This document shows, piece after piece, positions 15,683 through 24,202 of a stretch of 50,842 bases of DNA. How positions within the stretch are numbered: position 1 is the first letter of the stretch; every line of letters begins with the position of its first letter. Position numbers and translations under genes: made by a program. Below the pieces are notes generated by a model. That model searched no databases and was not told the origin of the DNA. It worked only from the letters and a program-made list of their open reading frames with translations. Source of the DNA: Vibrio sinaloensis DSM 21326 (GTDB taxonomy: Bacteria > Pseudomonadota > Gammaproteobacteria > Enterobacterales > Vibrionaceae); assembly GCF_000189275.1 (NCBI RefSeq), contig NZ_AEVT01000107.1, positions 1-50,842 of the forward strand. Direction: 5' to 3'.

Positions 15683-16351
15683 TTAAACGGGGTGAGCATT
15701 AAGGCCTTGCTGCCAAAAAGCCACTTCCATACGAGTAGCGGTCTTGAACACTTGAATCAGGTTTTGTCCGCGCTGGCTATTAAGATCAATGTCGGCCAGT
15801 AGTTGATTAAAGTGTGAGGCGCCTTCAGCGACACCTGCTTGAAACTCTTCTCCGCCATACAAATTGATCCAGCTAGCGTAAGGGTTCCCTTCGAGTTGGG
15901 TGTTTTCATCGTCAAGCAACATTTTTCCGATCACCGCGTAGCCGATCGAGCAAGGTGCCAGTGCGGCATATAAATCGACCAGATCCCCAGTCATGCCAGC
16001 ATCCAGTACGTAGCGGGTGTAGGCGACCGTGCCAAAATCTTCCGCTTCATTTTCAAGATCAGATTCGCTTAAACCCCATTGCTGACAATAGGTGACGTGA
16101 TGGGCGATTTCGGAATCCAGTAACGCATGAACACTAGGCAGGGCTCGGCGCATATCGTCCAATGTTCGCGCTTTATATATCGCCAGAGCATACGCCCGCG
16201 CGTATTGCTTTAAGAACAGAAAATCTTGCTTTAAGTAGTGCAAAAAACATGGTTGAGACAATGTCCCTTTCGCCAACTGCTGCACGAAAGAGTGCTGGGT
16301 GTACTCTTGCCAGTCTTGGTGACAAGCGTCGATGAGGTCTTGGTATTGCAT
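15683..16351 (-). CDS. tenA: Aminopyrimidine aminohydrolase / thiaminase II
   Basis: A 222-residue all-helical TenA protein. It hydrolyses aminopyrimidine products of thiamine breakdown to HMP, and can cleave thiamine. The nucleophile is Cys134 in LAPCSIGYAVIG, and the paired acidic residues appear in DDENTQLEGNPYASWINLYGGEEF, which is the conserved C-terminal segment. It lies just downstream of the ThiXYZ-like transporter genes (18 bp gap to the binding-protein gene) and upstream of thiM, which fits the base-degraded-thiamine salvage pathway: import, TenA hydrolysis, ThiD phosphorylation. Confidence 0.94.
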   Translation of the reverse strand: MQYQDLIDACHQDWQEYTQHSFVQQLAKGTLSQPCFLHYLKQDFLFLKQYARAYALAIYKARTLDDMRRALPSVHALLDSEIAHHVTYCQQWGLSESDLENEAEDFGTVAYTRYVLDAGMTGDLVDLYAALAPCSIGYAVIGKMLLDDENTQLEGNPYASWINLYGGEEFQAGVAEGASHFNQLLADIDLNSQRGQNLIQVFKTATRMEVAFWQQGLNAHPV

Positions 16352-16369
16352 AATGGCTCTGCCTCAGTG

Positions 16370-17320
16370 TTAGTTAAAACTAGGAACGTAGTCTTTAGCT
16401 TTTGGCAGCGTTTCAATGATGTTTTGCGAGTACATAAACTCTGCGTAGTCATCGTAACGCTTTAGATCCACTGCTGAAGGGCGCAGAGCGAAGCGGGTCA
16501 GGGTGTCATTCCAAGCGCGTTGGTTTAATTCGTTGTTGAGCGTGTCTGGAGAGTAGGCGACGAACTCTTTCCAAGAGGCTTTTGGATGGTTGACGATGTA
16601 CGTTGTTGCTTGCTCTAACGCTTTGTTGAAGGCCATGATTGCTTCTTTATCGTAGGTTTTCGCATTGGCAACAAACACCAGTTCATCGTAACTTGGAACG
16701 CCGTGCTCTTCTGGGAAGAAGGCCTTCGCTTTGTAGCCTTCTAGCGCCAGTTGGTTGGTTTCGAAGTTACGTAGTCCGCCCCAGATTGCATCGACTTTAC
16801 CTGACGCAAGAGATGACGAGAGTGCCCAGCCAACGTTAATGATTTCGACCTCGGAGAATTTAACCTGCTCTTGCGCCAGCATAGTGCCGATGGTGGCTTC
16901 TTCGTTACCGGCGATTGCGATACCGATTTTTTTGCCCTTCAGGTCACCAAGGGTTTCGTTTTTGCCATTATCGAGCACCATTAGTGTGTTCAGCGGCGTG
17001 GAGATTAGCGTTGCGGATCGAATCAGAGGGAGACCCGCAGCAACGTCGATAGTTAAGCTAGGTTGATAAGAGATCGCCATGTCGACTTTACCCGCCGCGA
17101 CCAACTTAGGGGGCGTGCTTGGGTCTGCTGGCTCTTGAATATCGACTTTAAGCCCTTGTTGTTTAAAGTAACCGCGCTCTTTCGCAATCACGATTGGTCC
17201 ATGGTTTGGATTGACGAACCAGTCAAGCATCAGGGTCATCTCTTTGTCAGCCGCGTACGCCTGAAATGAGGTGGCAGAAGCGATAAGGATAGCAGCGCTG
17301 ATTAGTTTGTTTTTATTCAT
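16370..17320 (-). CDS. Thiamine-precursor ABC transporter, periplasmic binding protein (ThiY-like)
   Basis: A 316-residue secreted binding protein of the NMT1/THI5-like fold. The start at 17320 gives a clear signal peptide (NKNKLISAAILIASATSFQAYA) and has AAGGA upstream; the frame is open nine codons further but without a ribosome site. Mature segments MLDWFVNPNHGPIVIAKERGYFK and KVDMAISYQPSL match pyrimidine-binding ThiY/Thi5 proteins. It is placed between the permease and tenA in the TPP-riboswitch operon, so the ligand is most likely formylaminopyrimidine or HMP. The gap to the permease gene is 34 bp. Confidence 0.9.
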   Translation of the reverse strand: MNKNKLISAAILIASATSFQAYAADKEMTLMLDWFVNPNHGPIVIAKERGYFKQQGLKVDIQEPADPSTPPKLVAAGKVDMAISYQPSLTIDVAAGLPLIRSATLISTPLNTLMVLDNGKNETLGDLKGKKIGIAIAGNEEATIGTMLAQEQVKFSEVEIINVGWALSSSLASGKVDAIWGGLRNFETNQLALEGYKAKAFFPEEHGVPSYDELVFVANAKTYDKEAIMAFNKALEQATTYIVNHPKASWKEFVAYSPDTLNNELNQRAWNDTLTRFALRPSAVDLKRYDDYAEFMYSQNIIETLPKAKDYVPSFN

Positions 17321-17354
17321 TAGGTTATTCCTTTCTAATGTTCCCAATTAGGGG

Positions 17355-18155
17355 TTATTTACTTTCCCAAGGGATGGCTCTTGTTAAAATTTTGTCTGTG
17401 GTGAAATAAAGGGCGATGGAGAGAGCGGCGAGAATGAACAGCGCAGCAAACATCTCATCGATGATCATGCGTGCATTGGCTTGCAACATCAGGTAACCCA
17501 AACCTTCGCTTGAGCCAACCCATTCGCCTACCACGGCACCAATTGGCGCAATCACGACGGCGACACGAATGCCCGAAGCTAAGGTTGGCAGTGCCGCGGG
17601 CAACTGAATATGGCGCAGTCGTTGCCATTTCGAAGCTCCCATGGTTTTGGCCAAATCAAGGTAGCCTGTGGGTGTGTTTCTCAACCCGTCGTAGCAACAG
17701 GTTGTCACCGGGAAAAAGATGATGATGGCGGCCATAACCACCTTGGATGCGATACCGTAGCCAAGCCACAACATCAACACGGGAGCAATCGCGAAAACGG
17801 GAATCGCTTGGCTGGCGATCAGTATTGGTAGCAGCCACCGTTTTAGCGGCTCAAACATCAGCATTTGAAGGGCAAACAGCAAGCCCATGGATAGACCAAG
17901 AGCAAGCCCAAGCAGAATCTCTTGGGCGGTTACCCAGGTGTGTTTGAGGAGAATGTCATGGCGTGAGATCAGCCTATCCAGCACGTCAATTGGTGCAGGC
18001 AAAATGAAACTCGGCATGGCGAATACCACCACCACTAACTGCCATAAACCGAGAATCACGGCAGTACTAATTAGGATGCGTAGAGCGGGGTGGGTGATGC
18101 GCTCTTTATTGCTGATCCGGCTCGACATTGAGGTGTATTGGGTCATATCACTCAT
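17355..18155 (-). CDS. Thiamine-precursor ABC transporter, permease (ThiX-like)
   Basis: A 266-residue inner-membrane permease of the BPD/SsuC-like class. The start at 18155 overlaps the last codons of the ATPase gene (ATGAGTGA junction) with GGAG upstream, a sign of translational coupling; the frame is open 55 codons further up, inside the ATPase gene, and that part is rejected. Six hydrophobic segments are visible from about residue 25 to 255. The ATPase-coupling EAA loop is DLAKTMGASKWQRLRHIQLPAALP, with the conserved Gly in TMGAS. It works with the ATPase encoded just upstream and the binding protein just downstream. Confidence 0.92.
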   Translation of the reverse strand: MSDMTQYTSMSSRISNKERITHPALRILISTAVILGLWQLVVVVFAMPSFILPAPIDVLDRLISRHDILLKHTWVTAQEILLGLALGLSMGLLFALQMLMFEPLKRWLLPILIASQAIPVFAIAPVLMLWLGYGIASKVVMAAIIIFFPVTTCCYDGLRNTPTGYLDLAKTMGASKWQRLRHIQLPAALPTLASGIRVAVVIAPIGAVVGEWVGSSEGLGYLMLQANARMIIDEMFAALFILAALSIALYFTTDKILTRAIPWESK

Positions 18156-18903
18156 AGTCTTTCTCCAATTGCTCCAAAATGGACTGCTGTAATTGGGCAC
18201 ATTGAGCGTCAAGGATTCGAGGTGGTGCGGTTGGCGGAACAGGCAGCGCGTGAGCCAGAGCGGGGGTGCCTTGCAATACATACAGCTGGTGGGCAAGTCG
18301 AACCGCTTCTTGTGGGTCATGAGTGATCAGTACAACGGTTTTTTCTTGGAGCAGTTCGGCCGAAAGGGTTTGTAACTTATGGCGAGTGACCGCATCGAGC
18401 GCAGAGAATGGTTCATCCATTAACACCAAGGGCTTGTCTTGCATTAGGGTTCGGGCGAGAGCAACACGTTGTCGCATCCCGCCAGATAGCTGATCCGGCT
18501 TCGCCTTAGCGTAATCGGCAAGCCCTACTTGCTGAAGTAGAGCCAATGCCGCTCGTTCGTCAGTGCGATTGGTTGTCGACGCTGAAAAACGAGCGCTTAA
18601 ACAAACATTGTCTAACACATTCAGCCATGGCAGCAGTAAGTCTTGTTGTGCCATATAGGCGATGCGGCTATCGAGCCCAACGCCATCGGACGTTGTCAAC
18701 TGGCCTTGCCAATCTATGTGTGGTTCAAGCAAGCCCGCAAGATAGCGAAGTAGGGTGGTTTTTCCACAGCCACTGCGACCAAGTATCACTGTCCACTTTC
18801 CCGCTGGAATCGACATGCTGAGATTGGCCAACGTAGGGATCGAGTTACCTTGATAGCGTAAGCTGGCGTTACTCAGCTCGACACCAAGTGTGTTAACGGA
18901 CAT
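18148..18903 (-). CDS. Thiamine-precursor ABC transporter, ATP-binding protein (ThiZ-like)
   Basis: A 251-residue ATPase. Walker A is GRSGCGKTT (about residues 42-50), the signature is LSGGMRQRVALAR, Walker B is PLVLMDEPFSALD, and the switch His is in VLITHDPQEAV. The start at 18903 overlaps the end of thiD by 11 bp; a longer frame to 18954 lies wholly inside thiD and adds residues absent from the family. It energises uptake by the permease encoded next to it. The tight overlaps thiD/ATPase/permease show a single mRNA. Confidence 0.92.
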   Translation of the reverse strand: MSVNTLGVELSNASLRYQGNSIPTLANLSMSIPAGKWTVILGRSGCGKTTLLRYLAGLLEPHIDWQGQLTTSDGVGLDSRIAYMAQQDLLLPWLNVLDNVCLSARFSASTTNRTDERAALALLQQVGLADYAKAKPDQLSGGMRQRVALARTLMQDKPLVLMDEPFSALDAVTRHKLQTLSAELLQEKTVVLITHDPQEAVRLAHQLYVLQGTPALAHALPVPPTAPPRILDAQCAQLQQSILEQLEKDYE

Positions 18904-19750
18904 AGCTATGACCCGCGAAGAAGTGATGAACGGGTCCGTGGCCTTGACCGACATTCAACTCGTCAGCATGAGAGATGGCTTGGCTAATGTATTGCTTGGC
19001 TAGGTGGACAGATTTGTGCAGGTTGTTGCCTTGACCAAGGTAAGAAGCCATGGCCGATGAAAGTGTACAACCTGTGCCATGCGTGTTTTGGGTCGCAAAG
19101 CGCTTGGCGCTGATGAGCTCGGTCGTGGTTGGCAAGATAAGTAAGTCGTTACTGTTCTCATCCTTTTCAAGGTGCCCCCCTTTAAGCAGCACTGCTTTGG
19201 CGCCTAACTCGCGAAGGTCGGCCACCATATCTTCCATCTCGGCTTCGGATTGTGGGACAGGCTTACCTGTAAGTGCCGCGCCTTCAGGTAAGTTTGGTGT
19301 GATAATGTCTGCCAGTGGAATTAACACTTCTTTTAACGTACTGATGGCGGATTGTTCTAGCAGTAAATCTCCGCTGGTAGCGACCATCACGGGATCGATG
19401 ACAAGGTGCTTCGGCTGGTACTGTTTAATCTTGTTAGCCACGACATTGATAATATTGGCATCGGCAAGCATACCGACTTTAACGGCGACGATATTTAGGT
19501 CGGTAAAAACCGCATCAAGCTGGCTTTCAACATGGTCAAGCGGGATAGGGAAAATGGCAGAAACGCCTTGGGTGTTTTGCGAGGTGATGGCAGTGATCAC
19601 TGAGCAAGCAAAGCTGCCAGTCGCGGACATGGCTTTAATGTCTGCTTGGATACCCGCGCCGCCGCCGCTGTCTGAACCGGCGATAGTTAAAACAATCGGC
19701 GTGTTGGAAGGTGTCGTCTCGTGATTGTGTGGCTGTGTTGGCTGCGCCAT
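18893..19750 (-). CDS. thiD: HMP kinase / HMP-phosphate kinase
   Basis: A 285-residue ribokinase-like enzyme that phosphorylates hydroxymethylpyrimidine twice to HMP pyrophosphate. The N-terminal motif GSDSGGGAGIQADIKAMSA (about residues 27-45) and the anion-hole motif NTHGTGCTLSSA with the catalytic Cys are intact. AGGAG stands 6 nt before the ATG. The first 18 residues (QPTQPHNHETTPSNTP) are a polar extension. It is the first gene after the TPP riboswitch at 19872-19958 and overlaps the ATPase gene by 11 bp. Confidence 0.95.
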   Translation of the reverse strand: MAQPTQPHNHETTPSNTPIVLTIAGSDSGGGAGIQADIKAMSATGSFACSVITAITSQNTQGVSAIFPIPLDHVESQLDAVFTDLNIVAVKVGMLADANIINVVANKIKQYQPKHLVIDPVMVATSGDLLLEQSAISTLKEVLIPLADIITPNLPEGAALTGKPVPQSEAEMEDMVADLRELGAKAVLLKGGHLEKDENSNDLLILPTTTELISAKRFATQNTHGTGCTLSSAMASYLGQGNNLHKSVHLAKQYISQAISHADELNVGQGHGPVHHFFAGHSYVR

Positions 19751-19871
19751 GGTCGCTCCTATTACAAGACGTATAGGAACTGACTCTGGCCTAGAAGAAC
19801 AGATCGCTGATCGGATCCGTCGATCTTAACCAGTCTAATTCTATCGTGACTGGTGAGTGGCAAAGTATGCA

Positions 19872-19958
19872 TAGTTCCCTACGTCAGTGCTAACTGAATC
19901 AGGTTCAACGGGTCTCGAATTTCGATCTCAGCCGATGCAAATCTGCAAGGGCCCCCCG
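19872..19958 (-). promoter_or_regulatory. TPP (THI-box) riboswitch
   Basis: On the minus strand the conserved THI elements appear in order: CCCTTGCA near the 5' end, GGCTGAGATC, ACCCGTTGAACCTGAT, and GTAGGGAA closing the P1/P3 region. Excess thiamine pyrophosphate would fold it and shut off the seven-gene thi operon starting at 19750. About 120 nt separate it from thiD; a CCAGTC/GACTGG hairpin in that stretch (about 19810-19840) might be part of the switch, though no U-tract follows, so translational control is also possible. Confidence 0.96.
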
Positions 19959-19972
19959 ACTATTTCGCCAAG

Positions 19973-19978
19973 ATAATA
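19973..19978 (-). promoter_or_regulatory. Probable -10 element of thi operon promoter
   Basis: TATTAT on the minus strand, preceded by TG one base upstream (extended -10, TGCTATTAT), lies about 15 bp before the riboswitch 5' end, which is the expected spacing. No good -35 hexamer was found. Confidence 0.5.
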
Positions 19979-20063
19979 GCAGTTCACTCAGTTAAGGTGC
20001 ACGCCTTTTTTTCGCTTCTTATTTGAGCAAACGTTTGCCTTGGTGGTCGTTACGATGATGGCA

Positions 20064-20684
20064 CTAGAGTATCTGAAGCCCTGCAAATAGGATAAGTAAG
20101 CTCCCGCAGGCCTTGCTTATCAGGTTTTGTACTTTGGTAAATTGTCGTTGAATGGCAGACGTAGTGAGCAGTATTGCTAAGCTGCCGTACCAGGTTATTG
20201 ATACAGCAAAGACCACAGCGACGAGCTCAAATAACAGAGTTTGACTGGTTGTGTGTGGAACCGAAACGGAAAAGACCGAGGTGTAAAACAGCAGGGATTT
20301 AGGATTGCTCAGGTTTGCGAAAACGCCTTCTTTAAAACAAGACCATCTATGCGCTATGGTGGGCGGTTGCAGATTGGCTGAAGCCGCAGAAGTGGATACC
20401 TTTACGCGCAGTAGACGGATACCGAACCAAGCGAGATAACCGGCGCCACCGAACTGGACGACGTTCAGTAGCCACGGAAACTGCATCATCAAGGTCTTTA
20501 AACCAAACAAGGCGCATGCGGCCCAAAGTGCATTAATTAGGGCGATACCCAAAGTGAGCCATAGCACCTGTTTTCTTCGGGCTATTAGAGACTTACTGGT
20601 AATAGCGACGAAAGATGGTCCGGGGCTCATTACACCGAACAAGCATATCCACATCGCCGATGTCAGCACAGAAAACTCGCTCAT
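20064..20684 (-). CDS. LysE/RhtB family amino-acid exporter
   Basis: A 206-residue inner-membrane protein of the LysE/RhtB translocator family. The N-terminal signature MSPGPSFVAITSKSLIARRKQ (from about residue 19) holds the conserved Gly-Pro-Gly-Pro-like turn. Six hydrophobic segments are seen, with AWFGIRLLRVK in the middle loop and FKEGVFANLSNPKSLLFYTSVF as the second family signature. AGAGG is the ribosome site. A LysR gene lies 75 bp upstream in the same direction and may regulate it or share a transcript. The exported metabolite is unknown. Confidence 0.9.
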   Translation of the reverse strand: MSEFSVLTSAMWICLFGVMSPGPSFVAITSKSLIARRKQVLWLTLGIALINALWAACALFGLKTLMMQFPWLLNVVQFGGAGYLAWFGIRLLRVKVSTSAASANLQPPTIAHRWSCFKEGVFANLSNPKSLLFYTSVFSVSVPHTTSQTLLFELVAVVFAVSITWYGSLAILLTTSAIQRQFTKVQNLISKACGSLLILFAGLQIL

Positions 20685-20759
20685 ATTGTCCTCTTTTCTC
20701 GGTAGTTACTTCGCGAGTAAATCTATGCGATGCCAGCATTAAGGTGAATTTGTAAGTTG

Positions 20760-21692
20760 CTAAGTCAGTGATACGGAAATGCTATCAGAAAGGGGCGAGT
20801 GATTGGTTAACCATTCGACCGCCGCTTCGACTAATGCGTTGGGGTTGGTAGTGTTCCAAGCCACGGCAACTGTGGTGATTCGGATGGTCTCATCAAGCGG
20901 CACCACAACCACATTTTCTGGTGATAACTTCTTCGCGGATGCCGGAACAATGGAGATACCTTGACCGCAACTCACGTAGGCGATTTGGGCGGTAATCGAA
21001 CGGACTTCATGAAGAATTCTCGGAGAAAAACCGTGTGCATTGCATGAGGAGGTGATCAGATCAAAGTACGCTGGGCTGACACTGCGTGAGGTGGCGATAA
21101 TGGGTTGATCAGCCAAGTCAGTAATGGCAATTGTGCTGCGCAGTGACAGGGGGTGCTCTTTTGGTAACGCGACGGCGAGTGAATCTTCGACCAAAGGCTT
21201 TATCGCTATACCTTCGTTGACCTCTCCTTGCCAGCGGATGAAGGCCATGTCTAGCTTTCCGGACACGAGGTCTGCGGCAGCTTCAACACTATCAATTTCG
21301 CGCACAAATGGGGTCGCTTCAGGGAAGTCTTGCTTAATGAAATCGAGCATTCTCGGCACAATATCCAACATAGCGGTGGAGACGGCGCCGATGTGTAAAA
21401 AACCGGATTGGCCTTGAGCTACCTCATAAACCACCCGCTCTAGTGATGCCATGTAATCGGCAAACTTCCGCACTTCCGGGTAAATGGCTTTGCCGGCAGC
21501 GCTGAGTTTAGTACCGCGTCGCGAGCGATCAAATAGCTTGAGCTTCAACGAGCTCTCAAGGATCTTAATTTGCTCGGTTAATGGCGGCTGCGACATGCCT
21601 AGTCGTTTGGCTGCCCGGCCAAAGTGCTCTTCTTCAGCAACCGCTAAAAACATCCATAACTGCTTCATTAGGCGGAAGTTAATTGTGCTCAT
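20760..21692 (-). CDS. LysR family transcriptional regulator
   Basis: A 310-residue LysR protein of the CatR/CbnR-like branch, judged by the N-terminal FLAVAEEEHFGRAAKRLGMSQPPLTEQIKILE (given in part: HFGRAAKRLGMSQPPL). The effector domain starts near residue 90 with LHIGAVSTAML. It is divergent from an alpha/beta hydrolase gene (21866) and upstream of a LysE-type exporter. A LysR-box-like inverted repeat is present at 21756-21774, about 64 bp before its start. That branch often regulates aromatic or hydroxy-acid degradation, but no such genes are here. Confidence 0.93.
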   Translation of the reverse strand: MSTINFRLMKQLWMFLAVAEEEHFGRAAKRLGMSQPPLTEQIKILESSLKLKLFDRSRRGTKLSAAGKAIYPEVRKFADYMASLERVVYEVAQGQSGFLHIGAVSTAMLDIVPRMLDFIKQDFPEATPFVREIDSVEAAADLVSGKLDMAFIRWQGEVNEGIAIKPLVEDSLAVALPKEHPLSLRSTIAITDLADQPIIATSRSVSPAYFDLITSSCNAHGFSPRILHEVRSITAQIAYVSCGQGISIVPASAKKLSPENVVVVPLDETIRITTVAVAWNTTNPNALVEAAVEWLTNHSPLSDSISVSLT

Positions 21693-21755
21693 TGTCTCTT
21701 TCCATTCAGTACGACCAATATCCCAACTATGATATACAGAGATCAGAGCTCGTAC

Positions 21756-21774
21756 TGATATTTAATTAGTATCA
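21756..21774. promoter_or_regulatory. LysR-box-like inverted repeat
   Basis: TGATATTTAATTAGTATCA has outer arms TGATA and TATCA and an AT-rich centre, the T-N11-A form preferred by LysR proteins. It lies between the divergent LysR gene (start 21692) and hydrolase gene (start 21866), where such a site would control both. Confidence 0.5.
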
Positions 21775-21865
21775 CAGCGTTACTCATAAAGTAATTTACC
21801 TATCACTAGCTTAGCTGAATACTAGCCTCCAAGTGATAGAGCGACAGTCTGATTGAGAGGTAAAA

Positions 21866-22669
21866 ATGGGCGAAGAGAGACAACAACGCAGCTATTCGTT
21901 TGAGGTTGATGGCGAGCAAGTCGCACTGTCGGCAGTGACTCGAGATGGCGACAAAGAGCCGATTTTGTTCTTGCATGGATTTGGCTCAACCAAAGAAGAT
22001 TACACAGGTATTGTCAATTTTCCGCGTTTCGATGGCCATCCATTCCTTGCCTATGATGCGCCAGGTTTTGGTCAATCTCGTTGTCAGAATTTACACAAGG
22101 TAGATATTACTTTCTTAGTGAAAACCGCACTCAAGGTTTTGGAATTAGTTAAGTTTGAACGATTCCATCTAGTAGGACACTCAATGGGAGGGCTGACGGC
22201 TCTGATGCTTGCCCAGTTGATTCCAGAACGTGTGCTGAGTTTTACCGATATAGAAGGGAACATCGCACCGGAAGACTGTTTCTTGAGCCGCCAGATTGTC
22301 GAATACGATCGCGAAAGTGATGAGCAGTTTTTTACTGATTTTATTCAGCGCACCAGTCAATCTGCCGATTATGCAAGTGCGCTATACGCAGCCAGCTTGC
22401 CGCACAAAGTTCAGTTAGACGTTGTGCGCAGTGTGTTTAGTTCGATGGTTGAACTGTCTGATCATGGGCAATTGATGGCGTGTTTTCTCGGGCTACCGAT
22501 GCCGAAAATGTTCATGTTTGGTGAGCAAAATGACCACCTTTCTTACCTTGAGCATATTGAGAGTCACGGTGTGACGTTGGCGAAAATCCCGTATTGTGGT
22601 CATTTCCCAATGTACTCTAACCCGGTTGCGATGTGGCAAAAGATTGGTGAAAACATCTCTGCTGCCTGA
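21866..22669 (+). CDS. Alpha/beta-fold hydrolase
   Basis: A 267-residue cytoplasmic hydrolase with no signal peptide. The oxyanion region is FLHGFGSTKEDY (about residues 33-44). The nucleophile elbow is GHSMGG with Ser near residue 109, and the late His is in YCGHFPMYSNP. The acid is probably the Asp in FGEQNDHLSY. The substrate is not evident. The gene is divergent from a LysR regulator with a LysR-type operator between them and ends at a strong terminator, so it is a single-gene unit. Confidence 0.87.
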   Translation: MGEERQQRSYSFEVDGEQVALSAVTRDGDKEPILFLHGFGSTKEDYTGIVNFPRFDGHPFLAYDAPGFGQSRCQNLHKVDITFLVKTALKVLELVKFERFHLVGHSMGGLTALMLAQLIPERVLSFTDIEGNIAPEDCFLSRQIVEYDRESDEQFFTDFIQRTSQSADYASALYAASLPHKVQLDVVRSVFSSMVELSDHGQLMACFLGLPMPKMFMFGEQNDHLSYLEHIESHGVTLAKIPYCGHFPMYSNPVAMWQKIGENISAA

Positions 22670-22690
22670 TCCTTCTAACTAAATAAGCGC

Positions 22691-22717
22691 AAAAGCCAGG
22701 TTATGCCCTGGCTTTTT
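22691..22717 (+). terminator. Rho-independent terminator
   Basis: AAAAGCCAGG, short loop, CCTGGCTTTTT; a 10-bp stem with a T run, 22 bp after the hydrolase stop. Confidence 0.9.
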
Positions 22718-22924
22718 CATTAGATTAGCTGAAGGTTGAGCGTAACGTGGGCGCTTAAGTCCTTGCCAGTCTTAACTTGTGGTTGATTCTGATTCAACCG
22801 CCAACCCATTGTTCATCTATCCAGTAAGCGCCACTATTTCTCTGTCATGACAAACCACCTTTCAACAAATCCAATAACGCTTAGGCGTGTTGGTTTTGCC
22901 GATTAAATTAGAGAGATAATAGAG

Positions 22925-24058
22925 ATGACAGACGCGCTCAGCAAAGACTTACCATTCGATACGATCGAATCAAACCAAAACACCATTGAATCCTTAACGA
23001 CTTATCGGTTACTTGGCAACACTGGGCTGCGGGTATCACCGCTCGCATTCGGGGCCGGGACATTCGGGGGAGAGTGGGGTGATGCTTGGTCTAGCAGTAA
23101 AGAGCAAGCGAAGCGTATTTTCAGTCGCTACATTGAAGCGGGGGGCAACTTTTTTGATACCTCAGATATTTATCAAAATGGCCAGAGCGAAGTCTGGCTT
23201 GGTGAACTGTTGAAGCAAGCGGGTAATCGTGATCGTATGGTTATTTCAACGAAGGGGACGCAAAACCAGTTTGCCGGAGATCCAAATGGTGGAGGTAACG
23301 GTAGCAAGCATATCGTTAAAGCGGTTGATGCTTCATTGAAGAGACTGGGGACAGACTATATTGACCTTTATTTCTTACACCAATGGGACATGAGAACGCC
23401 ACTGGAAGAGGTATTGTATACCTTCGAGCGTTTAGTACAACAAGGTAAGATTCTTCACTATGGTTTATCAAACTTCCCTGCTTGGTATGTCGCCAAAATG
23501 CAAACCATCGCCGAGAAGAATCACTTTAGCCCGGTGAGTGCGATTCAAAACCAATACAGTCTAGCGGCGCGCCATAGTGACTATGAACATCTGCCGATGT
23601 GTAAAGCACTTAATATTGGTTTCACGGCTTGGAGCCCGTTAGCCAATGGCCTTTTGACGGGCAAGTACCAAGTTGATGCGCAAGGTAAGCTAACAGGATC
23701 AGGTAGGCTTACAGAAACTTGGACGACGGATCCCAGTGTTGCCAATCTTGCGTCCGAAAAGAACGTTAAGTTGATTGCAGAGTTACTTAAGATCGCGCAA
23801 GTCACTGGCCGTAGCCCATCGCAAATCGCTCTCAACTGGATGCTGAAACACCAAGGAGTGACCAGTGCGATCATTGGTGCTCGTAAGCTGGAGCAGCTGG
23901 AAGATAACTTGCTCGCTTTGGAGTTTCATCTAGATTCGGAGCATGTGGAATCCCTTAACCGTTTAAGCGCGATGGAGCCGATCTCTCCTTATAGCTACCA
24001 CACAGATGCAATGCAGGAGTTGATTCACACGGGAACAAGAGTGGAAACTATGGTCTAA
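22925..24058 (+). CDS. Aldo/keto reductase
   Basis: A 377-residue NADPH-dependent AKR with about 30 extra N-terminal residues before the barrel (TDALSKDLPFDTIESNQN), unusual for the family. The catalytic tetrad is visible: Asp and Tyr in FFDTSDIYQNGQSE, Lys in VISTKGTQN and His in YFLHQWDMRT. Cofactor-end motifs include YGLSNFPAW, QNQYSL and the C-terminal SAIIGARKLEQLEDN. It resembles the YajO/IolS-type branch. The 255 bp upstream contain no gene; GGTTGA/TCAACC (22781-22799) is the only inverted repeat seen there. The next gene in the same direction is a LysR regulator. Confidence 0.9.
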   Translation: MTDALSKDLPFDTIESNQNTIESLTTYRLLGNTGLRVSPLAFGAGTFGGEWGDAWSSSKEQAKRIFSRYIEAGGNFFDTSDIYQNGQSEVWLGELLKQAGNRDRMVISTKGTQNQFAGDPNGGGNGSKHIVKAVDASLKRLGTDYIDLYFLHQWDMRTPLEEVLYTFERLVQQGKILHYGLSNFPAWYVAKMQTIAEKNHFSPVSAIQNQYSLAARHSDYEHLPMCKALNIGFTAWSPLANGLLTGKYQVDAQGKLTGSGRLTETWTTDPSVANLASEKNVKLIAELLKIAQVTGRSPSQIALNWMLKHQGVTSAIIGARKLEQLEDNLLALEFHLDSEHVESLNRLSAMEPISPYSYHTDAMQELIHTGTRVETMV

Positions 24059-24073
24059 CCATACCAAATTCAT

Positions 24074-24100
24074 AACGCCTCAAACTTACTTTGGGGCGTT
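24074..24100 (+). terminator. Rho-independent terminator
   Basis: AACGCCTCAAA (24074-24084), loop CTTAC, TTTGGGGCGTT (24090-24100) followed by GCTTT; one G-T wobble in an 11-bp stem, 15 bp after the aldo/keto reductase stop. Confidence 0.8.
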
Positions 24101-24202
24101 GCTTTAGAGTGGTCAATGATGTCGATAAGGTTGTGCTGAATCAACACCAAGGCTTAAACTGTAAATAGCAATTGCTTATATCGGTTTCAACCAAAGGTTA
24201 AA

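Noticed and set aside
18156..18320. N-terminal extension of the thi permease
   Set aside because: Lies inside the ATPase gene, adds non-membrane sequence not expected in the family, whereas the ATG at 18155 has a ribosome site and coupling overlap.
19050..19724. 224-codon ORF on the plus strand inside thiD
   Set aside because: Antisense to thiD, which is secure by motifs and operon position; low-complexity Ser/Ala-rich reading typical of a shadow.
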